64,000 nucleotides of DNA from CAWFNW01 sp963817405 (lineage in GTDB: Bacteria; Actinomycetota; Coriobacteriia; Anaerosomatales; Anaerosomataceae). The position numbers and the translations under genes are program-made. The stretch lies in contig CAWFNW010000002.1 of assembly GCA_963817405.1 (NCBI GenBank), forward strand, positions 248,001 through 312,000. The letters run 5' to 3'. Below are positions 8,167-15,965 of the stretch, piece after piece; the first letter of the stretch is position 1, and every line of letters begins with the position of its first letter. Below the pieces are notes generated by a model. The model was not told the DNA's origin. It searched no databases and saw only the letters and a program-made list of their open reading frames with translations.

Positions 8167-8670
8167 ATGGAGTGGTACACGGGAGTTCTGAAGAAGTACG
8201 CCGAGTTCACCGGTCGCGCCAGGCGCCAAGAGTACTGGATGTTCGTGCTCATCAACGCGCTCATCGGTGCGGGTATCGGCATCGTTGAATCGGTCCTCGG
8301 AATCGCCAGGGACACGGGTGGCGGACCCCTTTCGGGCCTCTACGGGCTCTTCGTGCTCGTTCCGGGGCTGGCAGTGGCGGTTCGCCGTCTTCATGACACC
8401 GGCCGCAGCGGCTGGTGGCTGCTGCTGGGACTCATACCGTTCTTCGGCTGGATCGCGCTCATCGTCTTCTTGGCGACGGACGGGCAGCCGCAGCCCAATG
8501 AGTACGGCCCCAGTCCCAAGTACGGCGCGGCCGCTCCCGCTCAGCAGGTGGCACCCGCCGGCTGGCTGCCCGATCCCACCCAGCGACACGAGCTCCGCTA
8601 CTGGGATGGTGCGTCCTGGACGGCGCATGTCTCGGACGCCGGTGTGGCGGGGCAGGATCCGCTCGGCTGA
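8167..8670 (+). CDS. DUF805 membrane protein with C-terminal DUF2510
   Basis: 167 residues. The ATG at 8167 follows AGGAGG. The N-terminal ~110 residues match the DUF805 pattern (YTGVLKKYAEFTGRARRQEYW, then helices, then VRRLHDTGRSGWW and the LIVFLATDGQPQPNEYGP tail). After an alanine/proline linker comes a short DUF2510-type module (PAGWLPDPTQRHELRYWDGASWT), common in actinobacterial membrane proteins. It is an inner-membrane protein of unknown function. Family assignment comes from the clear motifs. Confidence 0.85.
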   Translation: MEWYTGVLKKYAEFTGRARRQEYWMFVLINALIGAGIGIVESVLGIARDTGGGPLSGLYGLFVLVPGLAVAVRRLHDTGRSGWWLLLGLIPFFGWIALIVFLATDGQPQPNEYGPSPKYGAAAPAQQVAPAGWLPDPTQRHELRYWDGASWTAHVSDAGVAGQDPLG

Positions 8671-8766
8671 ACGGGCCCTGAGGCAGCCGTGCCCCCGGCG
8701 GTGAGCAGCTCCCAACTCGGGTATCAATGAGTCAAGGATGCGACTACGACGGGGGAGGGGTACTCC

Positions 8767-9357
8767 ATGAACGACCTTGTGCAGCAGCTGATGGGACAGC
8801 TCGGTGGCGGTGCGCTGTCGCAGATCAGCCAGCGCATCGGCGCGGACGAACAGGCGACGGGCTCGGCGCTTTCGACAGCGCTACCGCTGCTGATGACAGC
8901 ACTGGCAAAGAACGCATCAGAGCCGGCGGGGGCCGAGGCGATCCACCAGGCGCTCGCCGAGGACCACGACGGATCGATCCTCGGGGACCTCGGGGGGTTT
9001 CTCAACAATCCCGAGGCCGCGAACGGCGCGGGCATTCTCAGCCACGTGCTCGGAGCGAAGCAGCCGGTCGTGACTGAGGGGCTCGCAAAGGGGACCGGCC
9101 TTGATGCCGGGCAGATCGGCCAGCTGCTGCAGATCGCGGCTCCGCTCGTCATGGGCGCGCTCGGTCAGAAGCAGCAGCAGCAAGGGCTCAGCACAGACGG
9201 CCTTGCCGCGCTTCTCGGCGACCAGCAGCAGCTCGCGCAGCAGTCCAAGCCCGACATGATGGGTATGCTCACGAGCCTGCTCGACGCCGACAAGGACGGC
9301 TCGGCGCTCGACGAGGTCATGGGTTTCATCGGCAAGATCTTCGGCGGCAAAGGCTAG
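8767..9357 (+). CDS. DUF937 (YidB-like) protein
   Basis: 196 residues, start supported by GGGGGAGGGG. The sequence is soluble, glutamine- and alanine-rich and helical, with the repeated family pattern: LVQQLMGQLGG, then ALPLLMTALAKNA, then DGSILGDLGGFLNNP, then a second half (LLQIAAPLVMGALGQ). The C-terminus (DADKDGSALDEVMGFIGKIFGG) is typical of the family. There are no membrane segments or catalytic motifs. The molecular role of DUF937 proteins is not established. Confidence 0.85.
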   Translation: MNDLVQQLMGQLGGGALSQISQRIGADEQATGSALSTALPLLMTALAKNASEPAGAEAIHQALAEDHDGSILGDLGGFLNNPEAANGAGILSHVLGAKQPVVTEGLAKGTGLDAGQIGQLLQIAAPLVMGALGQKQQQQGLSTDGLAALLGDQQQLAQQSKPDMMGMLTSLLDADKDGSALDEVMGFIGKIFGGKG

Positions 9358-9391
9358 GCCTGCGGCCGGTCCGGCTCGAGGGGAGGCGCCC

Positions 9392-9722
9392 GTGACCGAC
9401 GTACTGTCGTTCAGCGCGCCCATCGAGCAGGCGCACGGTGGTGGCGCCTACGTCACGGTGCCGTTCGACGTTGAGACGGTGTTCGGCAAGAAGCGGGTGC
9501 CGGTCCAGGCGACGATCGACGGACAGCCGTACCGGGGCTTGCTCGTACGCATGGGCGGCCCGTGCCATGTGCTCGGCGTGCTCAAGGAGATCCGTGAGCG
9601 CATCGGCAAGCAGCCTCGTCCGCTGGGTCGATGAGGCCAAGCGGACGGAGACCCGAGCCAGCCGGATCGCGCGCACGGTGGAGCAGCTGATGGCCGGCAC
9701 GCCGGCAACTGGCGCGACGTGA
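9392..9722 (+). pseudogene. DUF1905/YdeI-family gene with internal deletion and frameshift
   Basis: The first frame (GTG at 9392, stop at 9634) encodes a good DUF1905 domain ending at MGGPCHVLGVLKEIRERIGKQ. Directly after this the second frame continues with LVRWVDEAKRTETRASRIA and VEQLMAG to 9722, which is the conserved C-terminal tail of DUF1905-YdeI proteins. In intact members roughly 40-50 residues separate these parts. The junction near 9613 therefore looks like an internal deletion that also broke the frame. An 80-residue DUF1905-only product could still be made. Confidence 0.65.
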
Positions 9723-9795
9723 GCGCCTCTGCCCGCGCCGGCACACGAAGGAAGACGGACGCCGCCCGAGGGCGGCCGATGGAAGGGGCGTAGCG

Positions 9796-10491
9796 ATGAT
9801 CCGCAAGCTGGGGGCCGAGTTCTTCGGCACGTTCTGGTTGGTGTTCGGAGGCTGCGGCAGCGCTGTTCTGGCTGCTGGCGTCAAGGACGTCGGCATCGGC
9901 TGGCTGGGCGTCGCGCTCGCATTCGGCCTGACCGTCATGACGATGGCGTTCGCCGTCGGCCACATCTCAGGCGGGCACTTCAACCCCGCCGTGTCCTTGG
10001 GCCTGTGGGCTGGCAAGCGCTTCGATGGCAAGGAGCTCGTGCCCTACATCGTCACGCAGGTCGTCGCCGCCATCGCGGCGGCCGCCGTGCTCTACGTCAT
10101 CGCGAGCGGAGCAGCCGGCTTCACGACTGCCAACGGCTTCGCGGCCAACGGCTTCGGCGACCACTCGCCCGGCGGCTACGGCATGCTCGCAGCCATCGTG
10201 GCCGAGTTCGTGCTCACCTTCGCCTTCCTGCTGGTGATCATGGGCTCAACCGACGCTCGCGCCCCGAAGGGGTTCGCGCCGATCGCCATCGGCCTGTGTC
10301 TGACGCTCATTCATCTCATCGGCATTCCGGTGACGAACCTCTCGGTGAACCCTGCGCGAAGCATCGGGCCGGCGCTCTTCGTCGGCGGTTGGGCCATTTC
10401 GCAGCTGTGGCTGTTCATCCTGGTGCCCATTGCGGGTGCGATTGCCGGCGGTCTTGTCTACCGGGTGCTGCTGGAGCCGGACGCCGCGTAG
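9796..10491 (+). CDS. aqpZ: Aquaporin Z-type water channel
   Basis: 231 residues with six membrane helices and both half-helix NPA motifs (HFNPAVSLG at N63-A65 and VNPARSIGPALF near residue 185). The N-terminus (RKLGAEFFGTFWLVFGGCGSAVLAA) and the arginine after the second NPA are typical of AqpZ water-selective channels rather than glycerol facilitators. It acts in the cytoplasmic membrane. It is a single gene with no operon partner suggesting a specialised role. Confidence 0.95.
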   Translation: MIRKLGAEFFGTFWLVFGGCGSAVLAAGVKDVGIGWLGVALAFGLTVMTMAFAVGHISGGHFNPAVSLGLWAGKRFDGKELVPYIVTQVVAAIAAAAVLYVIASGAAGFTTANGFAANGFGDHSPGGYGMLAAIVAEFVLTFAFLLVIMGSTDARAPKGFAPIAIGLCLTLIHLIGIPVTNLSVNPARSIGPALFVGGWAISQLWLFILVPIAGAIAGGLVYRVLLEPDAA

Positions 10492-10512
10492 TCGTGCAGA
10501 GGGAGCGTTTGC

Positions 10513-10836
10513 ATGGCATTCGACGAGGAGCTTGATGCCCGAGTTGCCGAGATCGCCTCGGCGTGGGGCGCGACCCGAAAGAAGATGTTCGGCGGGACCG
10601 GCTATCTTCTCAACGGCAATATGGCCGCCGGCGTGCATCGCGACCGCCTGGTGGTGCGGCTGAGTTCGGAGGACGGGGCTGCCGCACTCAGGCAGCCCTC
10701 CGTCAAGCCCTTCGACATCACTGGCCGCCCGATGGCAGGATGGGTGACGGTCGAACGTGACGGCGTGCCCGGCGACGAGCTCGAGCGATGGATGGAGCTG
10801 GCCCGAACCTTCGTCGAGACGCTGCCGCCGAAGTAG
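10513..10836 (+). CDS. TfoX N-terminal domain protein
   Basis: 107 residues, matching the stand-alone TfoX-N family: an N-terminal helix (DEELDARVAEI), then WGATRKKMFGGTGYLLNGNMAAGVHRDRLVVRL, then the GRPMAGWVTV strand and a C-terminal helix. Stand-alone members are small cytosolic proteins of uncertain function; only fused proteobacterial relatives are linked to competence. It starts 21 bp after aquaporin with a GAGGGAG site, so the two may be co-transcribed. Confidence 0.85.
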   Translation: MAFDEELDARVAEIASAWGATRKKMFGGTGYLLNGNMAAGVHRDRLVVRLSSEDGAAALRQPSVKPFDITGRPMAGWVTVERDGVPGDELERWMELARTFVETLPPK

Positions 10837-10905
10837 CAGCTCTCGCGTTTGCGAAGCGCGGCGGCCTCGCCGCTACCGTGTAGCACCGACCGAACAAGTC
10901 GCCTG

Positions 10906-10935
10906 TTCGACAGAGTCGTGCTGGCGGCGCATAGT
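10906..10935 (+). promoter_or_regulatory. Possible sigma-70-type promoter
   Basis: TTCGAC at 10906-10911 and CATAGT at 10930-10935 are separated by 18 bases. They stand about 35 bases upstream of the GTG at 10969, in the only sizeable gap of this stretch. The match is modest and based on sequence alone. Confidence 0.3.
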
Positions 10936-10968
10936 CTATGCGGACACCTCTCGTGAAGGGGCAGGTTC

Positions 10969-11394
10969 GTGGCCGAGTCTGATGATGTCGACGGCAGGGC
11001 GCAGCGCGAGGACCTCGAACGCGAGCTTCTACGCCTGAACGTGGAGCTGCAGAAGGAGTACGCCCTCCTGCTCGCGTCCCAGGTCAAGGCCATCGAGGTC
11101 CTCCAGGAGTCCCAGCGCATGGCCGCTGAAGCACTGAGGCATTCCCAAGAGAAGGCGCTCGAGGTCCTGCGCGCTCGGCAGCACGCCGCGATCGAGCACC
11201 TTCCCGCAGGCCAGAAGGGAATCATCGTCGCGGCTTTCGATGCTGCTGCGAACACCCTTCGGGAGATGCAGGCGATCGCCGCCCAGCTGCTGCTGAAGGC
11301 ACAACGGGAGGCGGCCGCCATACTCCTTGAGGCCACCATGCAGGTCACAGACGGTCGGATGACAGGCAGAGGGCCGGTCGGCGGTCAGGGCTGA
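10969..11394 (+). CDS. Coiled-coil protein, unrecognised
   Basis: 141 residues, GTG start with a weak purine-rich site (GAAGGGGCAGG). Almost the whole chain is charged, glutamine/alanine/leucine-rich helix with heptad character (residues about 12-75 and 85-125). It includes two similar VLQESQRMAAEAL/VLRARQHAAIEHL segments. No signal peptide or catalytic motif is present. It may be a structural or scaffold-like protein; no function can be assigned. Confidence 0.6.
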   Translation: MAESDDVDGRAQREDLERELLRLNVELQKEYALLLASQVKAIEVLQESQRMAAEALRHSQEKALEVLRARQHAAIEHLPAGQKGIIVAAFDAAANTLREMQAIAAQLLLKAQREAAAILLEATMQVTDGRMTGRGPVGGQG

Positions 11395-11424
11395 TCGCAC
11401 GAGGCTGACCCTTGGGGGACCGGT

Positions 11425-11824
11425 ATGGCGTCGGAGCGGGTGCTGCAGCTCAGAGTCGCTCTCACTGGCAGCGACTACTCTCGTCTCGTCGAGTTCTACT
11501 CTGTCGGCTTGGGCATCAAGCCCGCCGACGTTTGGACCAACCGCGATGGTCACGGGATGATGCTCGAGATGGGTAGCGCCAGGCTCGAACTCTTCGACGA
11601 CGGTTACGCCGGATATGTCGACGACATCGAGGTTCGGTGAGCGCGTCAGCGGCCCCGTGCGGCTCGCGCTGCAGGTACCGGACCTAGCGGCTGCAGTCGA
11701 TCGGCTGCTCCGGCATGGCGCCATCCTGGTCCACGGCCCGGCCGCCACGCCGTGGGGCGACCTCAGCGCGAGGGTCCAAGCGCCCGATGGACTCCAAGTG
11801 ACACTCTTCCAGCAGCCGGAATGA
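11425..11824 (+). pseudogene. VOC/glyoxalase-family gene split by a one-base frameshift
   Basis: The first frame (11425-11640) gives the N-terminal VOC half (LQLRVALTGSDYSRLVEFY, GLGIKPADVW, MLEMGSARLELFDD) and stops just after VDDIEV. The next frame continues GERVSGPVRLALQVPDLAAAVDRLL through VQAPDGLQVTLFQ, the second half of a glyoxalase/bleomycin-resistance fold. Removing one C near 11635 restores a continuous protein of about 132 residues. It is either a recent inactivating mutation or a sequence error. Confidence 0.7.
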
Positions 11825-11938
11825 TGGGGCCGCGGGCGCGGTCGAGGGCTCTTTTCGCTCACAGCGACTCTGGGTAGAACTCGCATTGTGACGATGACTC
11901 ACATGCCAAACGCCTGGACGAAGGAAAGAGGGGCGGAC

Positions 11939-12340
11939 ATGGAGAAGAGCGGGCCGCAGGACGGCAAGACCCCCTCCGAGCTGATAGACGAGAGGATCGA
12001 GGAGCTCGGCGACTGGCGAGGCGAGACGCTCAGCCGGCTCCGCGCCCTCGTGAAGGAAGCCGACCCCGAGTGTGTCGAGGAGTGGAAGTGGCGTGGGGTG
12101 CCGGTGTGGTACCACGATGGGACCATGGTGTGCACCGGCGAGGCCTACAAGGATGTCGTGAAGACGACCTTCGCCAAAGGGGCGGCGTTGGAGGATCCCG
12201 CGGGCCTCTTCAATTCCAGTCTCGAGGGAAGCACACGGCGCGCCATCGATATCCGCAAGGGCGAGGCGATCGATGAGGAAGCGTTGAAGGATCTCGTTCG
12301 CGCCGCAGTGCAGCTGAATGCGTCCAAGCCTCGCCGCTAG
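11939..12340 (+). CDS. DUF1801 domain protein
   Basis: 133 residues from the ATG at 11939, chosen for the AAAGAGGGG site; an in-frame GTG at 11888 is less well placed. It matches the DUF1801 pattern: ELIDERIEELGDWRGETLSRLRALVKEADP, VEEWKWRGVPVW, and KTTFAKGAALEDPAGLFNSSL. These are small cytosolic proteins of the YdhG/SufE-like superfamily with no settled biochemical role. The stop overlaps the stop of the convergent multiheme lipoprotein within a CTAG tetranucleotide. Confidence 0.85.
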   Translation: MEKSGPQDGKTPSELIDERIEELGDWRGETLSRLRALVKEADPECVEEWKWRGVPVWYHDGTMVCTGEAYKDVVKTTFAKGAALEDPAGLFNSSLEGSTRRAIDIRKGEAIDEEALKDLVRAAVQLNASKPRR

Positions 12341-13734
12341 TTGCCTTCCGGCCCGTGCGCCGTCTTCTGCCCCTCAACCGAGTCCCGGCCGTGGCAGATG
12401 CTGCACTTCTTGAGGTACCCCGCCGAGCCCTGCAGTGCGACGAACTTCGTGCCGTCGGCGGCCTCGCGGCTCGTCGCGAGCGCATGCGTGCTGTCGTGGC
12501 ACGCCTCGCACGCGAGCCCACCCATGCCGGTGGACGTGCGGAACAGCGCGGTGTTCTGGCGAAGCCACTTCGCGGGCGTGTTCTTGTGGCACGCAGGCGT
12601 GTCGCATCGCGGTTCGCTCAGCCACGGCGACGGGTTTGTCGCGACCTTCGCGAGCGTGCCGTGGCAGTCGGGACACTGGAAGTTCAGCGTCTCGGCGTGT
12701 ACATCTCGCAGGCACTTCGTCTCCGGACCGGGATGGCAGTTGTAGCAGCCCTCAGTGGTCGCAGGTATGTCCGGCAGGGTGCTGTGCCGCCGGTGCATTG
12801 CGTTCGACAGGCTTGCGACGCCAGGCACGCCCTTCGCGGCGAGCGCGTTGCTGCTGTGGCACTCGGCGCACAGGAACGGCTGGGTGCGCTCGGCGAGGGG
12901 CTTCATGTTGAGCTTCGCGTACGCGTCGGCCGAGAGCTTGTCGTGGGTGAGGACGATGTTCGTGTACGGGTTGCCGCTCGGCTTGATGCCGCTCTCCATC
13001 GTCGCGTCGCCGTCGTCCTTGTGGCAGGTGTCGCAGCGCATCTCGGTGGAGACCGGTGCGACGACGAGCAGCCCGCAGACCTCCGCGCCGGACGAGTCCT
13101 GCACGGTGACCACCGCCGTCTGGAAGGGCGAGATCTTCGAGGTACCGGCGTCGGAGTCGAGCACGTCGGTGAGCGGGATTCCCTCGGCCACGAACTGGTT
13201 GCCGCGCACGTCCATCGTGCCGGAGAGGCCCTTGCCTGTGAGGCCGATGTCCGGCTTGAGGTCCGCGCCGAACTCCGCCTTGGCGTACGTCCAGAAGTTC
13301 GACTTGTCCGGCTTGCCGGCGGCGCCCACCGAGTACGTGTTCAGCGGGAAGCTGTAGTGGACCGAGATGCCGCTCGTGATCACGTGCGGCTCCTCGCCAC
13401 TCATGGCCACGACCTGCGCGTGAAGGTTGTTATATGGCGGGAGCACCGCGAACGTCGAGAAGTCCGCGTTGAAGCAGTGCATGCCGAGATCGTTCCATGC
13501 GAGCAGCACGATCTTGGTGCCGTCCGGGAGCGTCCCGAACGGGCTCGGATCAGGCAGCGTCCCACTCGCGGTCTGCACCACGGGCGGAACCGTGGAGGCC
13601 TGCGTCACGGGAGGGCTGGTCTGGTAGCCACCGCCTGAACCACCCCCCGTGCTGCCGCAACCCACCTGAGCAAGCGCAAGCGTGACGATTGCCAGGCCGA
13701 GTGCAACCCTGATAAGCACGGCGCGTGTGCGCAT
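12337..13734 (-). CDS. Multiheme c-type cytochrome lipoprotein
   Basis: 465 residues from the ATG at 13734 (preceded by GGAGG). The signal peptide ends in a lipobox (LAQVGC), so the mature protein is lipid-anchored outside the membrane. The N-terminal half holds a conserved LAWNDLGMHC block followed by a VLPPYNNLHAQV block, found in some multiheme cytochromes, and has no hemes. The C-terminal half has six CXXCH motifs (CDTCH, CAECH, CYNCH, CPDCH, CEACH, CSICH) and one CDTPACH (CX4CH), giving a possible seven hemes. It is probably an extracytoplasmic electron-transfer protein. It stands alone with no reductase or biogenesis gene adjacent. Confidence 0.9.
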   Translation of the reverse strand: MRTRAVLIRVALGLAIVTLALAQVGCGSTGGGSGGGYQTSPPVTQASTVPPVVQTASGTLPDPSPFGTLPDGTKIVLLAWNDLGMHCFNADFSTFAVLPPYNNLHAQVVAMSGEEPHVITSGISVHYSFPLNTYSVGAAGKPDKSNFWTYAKAEFGADLKPDIGLTGKGLSGTMDVRGNQFVAEGIPLTDVLDSDAGTSKISPFQTAVVTVQDSSGAEVCGLLVVAPVSTEMRCDTCHKDDGDATMESGIKPSGNPYTNIVLTHDKLSADAYAKLNMKPLAERTQPFLCAECHSSNALAAKGVPGVASLSNAMHRRHSTLPDIPATTEGCYNCHPGPETKCLRDVHAETLNFQCPDCHGTLAKVATNPSPWLSEPRCDTPACHKNTPAKWLRQNTALFRTSTGMGGLACEACHDSTHALATSREAADGTKFVALQGSAGYLKKCSICHGRDSVEGQKTAHGPEGN

Positions 13735-13911
13735 AGTCGTACCTCCGATCACATCCGCCGGCAGGTGCCGGTGGTCAGCCGCCATAATCCCGACATGCTG
13801 GCTTTGTTCCCACTTTCACATGCCCGGTACCGCCATCGCCATCCCGTCGATGGGGTAGCGCACGTGGGTATCTACTGGTGATCGCGGCAGTCAAAGGGAG
13901 GGGCCCGATGC

Positions 13912-14184
13912 GTGATGCAGCTGCGAGATGAGACCCGTGACGCGCTGATCGCGTCCATCAAGCGGTTCTTCCTCGAGGAGCTCGAGGAAGACATCGGCGA
14001 CCTCAAGGCGGTGGCCGTCCTCGACTTCTGCCTCCAGGAGATCGCCCCTGCCGCCTACAACCAAGCGGTGGGAGACGCTCAGACGCTCATCGAGCAGAAG
14101 GTGGCCGACCTTGCCGGTCAGCTCTACGAACCGGAGCACGGCTACTGGAAGCGCGACGCGAATGGAAAGGCGCGACAGCCGTGA
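13912..14184 (+). CDS. DUF2164 protein
   Basis: 90 residues, matching the small DUF2164 family: RDALIASIKRFFLEELEEDIGDLKAVAVLDFCLQEIAPAAYNQAV, then a helix ending GYWKRD. It is soluble and probably all-helical. A GTG at 13912 and an ATG at 13915 are adjacent possible starts behind GGGAGGGG. Function of the family is unknown. Confidence 0.8.
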   Translation: MMQLRDETRDALIASIKRFFLEELEEDIGDLKAVAVLDFCLQEIAPAAYNQAVGDAQTLIEQKVADLAGQLYEPEHGYWKRDANGKARQP

Positions 14185-14319
14185 CCTTGCCGCGCCTGGC
14201 TTCAGCGTCGCACGCGCTGGATGCGTGAGCAGGAGGAGCGTGGCCGAGTGACCGGGGCGAGCCTCCCGTGGTTCGCCCCGGCGCCACACGGGAACAAGTC
14301 TCCGAGGAGGGAGGCCTCA

Positions 14320-14793
14320 GTGGCTGCTCGCAGGGTGACATCGCTGGTGATACTCGGCACCTTCCTCGCGCTTGCCGTCCTTTCCGTCATGGGGAACCCG
14401 CTTCTTGGCGGGCTCTTCATCGTGGTGGCGGGTGTCGTCCTCGGACACCACGCCGTGCGTCTGTGCCCGCGCTGCAGCAACCTGGACTGCGCGTTCAATC
14501 CGCGCTTCTTGAAGGCAGGCCCGCGGAGCGCAAGAGGTACCACCGACGAGCCGTACTCCGACCTCCCCGTCACGCGTACGACGGTGGTCCCGCTGCTGCT
14601 GAGCGGGCCTCTGGCATTCGTCGGAGCGTGGCAGTACAGTCGGATCGCCGCGGTTACCGTCGGCGTCGTGGCGCTCTCCGCGCACACGGTGTTCCGCAGG
14701 ATCACCTGCAGCCGGTGCGGCAACGACTGCGCCGGCAACTGCAACGAGCACTACCGCGCGTGGAAGCGCCTGCAGCGCACGACGGGGGTCTGA
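14320..14793 (+). CDS. Membrane protein with two cysteine-rich zinc-ribbon-like clusters
   Basis: 157 residues from the GTG at 14320, which follows GGAGGGAGG; an in-frame ATG at 14221 lacks a site. There are two N-terminal membrane helices (about residues 8-45) and two more (about 86-120). Cysteines are clustered: CPRCSNLDC after the first helix pair, and CSRCGNDC with CAGNC near the C-terminus. The clusters resemble metal-binding knuckles on the membrane surface. No family is recognised. Confidence 0.65.
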   Translation: MAARRVTSLVILGTFLALAVLSVMGNPLLGGLFIVVAGVVLGHHAVRLCPRCSNLDCAFNPRFLKAGPRSARGTTDEPYSDLPVTRTTVVPLLLSGPLAFVGAWQYSRIAAVTVGVVALSAHTVFRRITCSRCGNDCAGNCNEHYRAWKRLQRTTGV

Positions 14794-14827
14794 CGGTACC
14801 GCGCTCCGCGAACCGCGAGGGAAGCGT

Positions 14828-14905
14828 GGTACCTTTGTGGCGTCCTCCTAGAAGTTATCATATATGATAACTTCCCAGACGGTCCCCGAGAGGGGGTCCC
14901 CGCCC
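14828..14905. repeat. Dispersed palindromic element, copy A
   Basis: The copy contains GGTAC at 14828-14832, CCTCCT, then a perfect 24-bp palindrome at 14851-14874 (GAAGTTATCATA and its complement), then CAGACGGTCCCC and a small CCCC-GAGA-GGGG hairpin (14884-14895). Related copies are at 25341, 38776 and 45298. The AT-rich core is out of keeping with the local base composition. A second weaker hairpin (GTTACCA/TGGTAGC, 14956-14974) lies nearby. Confidence 0.7.
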
Positions 14906-15013
14906 GCTTCAGCTACCGCTCGTCGGGGTACATCTACCTGCGGTCCAGACTGCGCGTTACCATCTGCTGGTAGCCGCACGTAACGCATGTTCGGTGCTGT
15001 CGAGGGGGACGTC

Positions 15014-15952
15014 ATGGGCAACATCGTCCAGGTCAGCGGGCTCACCAAGAAGTTCGACGACCTCGTCGCCGTGAACGACGTGAGCTTCGGGATCGCCGAG
15101 GGCGAGATCTTCGGCCTCCTCGGCCCCAATGGCGCCGGAAAGACTACCACCATCTCGATGATCTCGTGCCTCATCGAGCCCAATGCAGGCGACATCACCG
15201 TCGACGGCCACTCGGTCGCCAAGGACCCCACCAAGGTCAAACGTGCGCTTGGCGTGGTGCCACAGGAGATCGCGCTCTACCCGGCCCTCTCCGCGGCCGA
15301 GAACCTCTCCTTCTGGGGCCAGATGTACGGTCTGCATGGCCAAGCGCTCAAAGACGCCGTCACGGACGCCCTCCGGCTGGCGGGCCTCGAAGACCGCGCC
15401 AAGGAGCGTATCGAGAAGTACTCGGGAGGCATGAAGCGGCGCATCAATATCGCCGCCGGCATCCTCCACCACCCGCGTGTGATCCTCATGGACGAGCCCA
15501 CCGTGGGCATCGACCCGCAGAGCCGCAACCACATCCTGGAAACGGTCAAAGAGCTCAACCGCTCGGGCATGACCGTGCTCTACACCAGTCACTACATGGA
15601 GGAAGTCGAGTTCCTCTGCCACCGAATCGCCATCATGGACCACGGGAAGATCATCGCGCTGGGCACGCTCGACGAGCTCCGCGACATCGTGGGGAGCATG
15701 GACGTCGTCGAGATACTCGTGAAGGACGTGAGCGACGAGCGGCTTGAGGCTGTGCGTGCCATCGAGGGCGTGACCGGTGCGGACCGTATCGAGGACGGGT
15801 TGCGCGTGCTCACCGCGTCCAGCGGCTCGATCCTGGGAAAGACCATCCAAGCGCTGGAGTCCGACGGCTCGCACGTCGCCTCGGTGAGCGTGACCGAGCC
15901 AAACCTGGAGAGCGTCTTCCTGCACCTCACCGGCAAGAGCCTCCGGGACTAG
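15014..15952 (+). CDS. ABC-2-type exporter ATP-binding protein
   Basis: 312 residues from the ATG at 15014 (GAGGGGG site). All nucleotide-binding motifs are visible: Walker A GPNGAGKTT, Q-loop VVPQEIAL, signature YSGGMKRRINIA, Walker B VILMDEPTVGID and the switch histidine in TSHYMEE. The C-terminal ~80 residues form the extra domain seen in DrrA/NatA/CcmA-like subunits. It is cytoplasmic and drives the two permeases encoded next; the exported substrate (drug, lipid, Na+ or peptide) cannot be told. Confidence 0.93.
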   Translation: MGNIVQVSGLTKKFDDLVAVNDVSFGIAEGEIFGLLGPNGAGKTTTISMISCLIEPNAGDITVDGHSVAKDPTKVKRALGVVPQEIALYPALSAAENLSFWGQMYGLHGQALKDAVTDALRLAGLEDRAKERIEKYSGGMKRRINIAAGILHHPRVILMDEPTVGIDPQSRNHILETVKELNRSGMTVLYTSHYMEEVEFLCHRIAIMDHGKIIALGTLDELRDIVGSMDVVEILVKDVSDERLEAVRAIEGVTGADRIEDGLRVLTASSGSILGKTIQALESDGSHVASVSVTEPNLESVFLHLTGKSLRD

Positions 15953-15965
15953 GCGGGCGAGGGGG

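Noticed and set aside
14851..14874. loxP- or dif-like recombination site (AT-rich palindrome)
   Set aside because: The core resembles such sites only in being a palindrome; it lacks the asymmetric spacer and is one of four similar dispersed copies.
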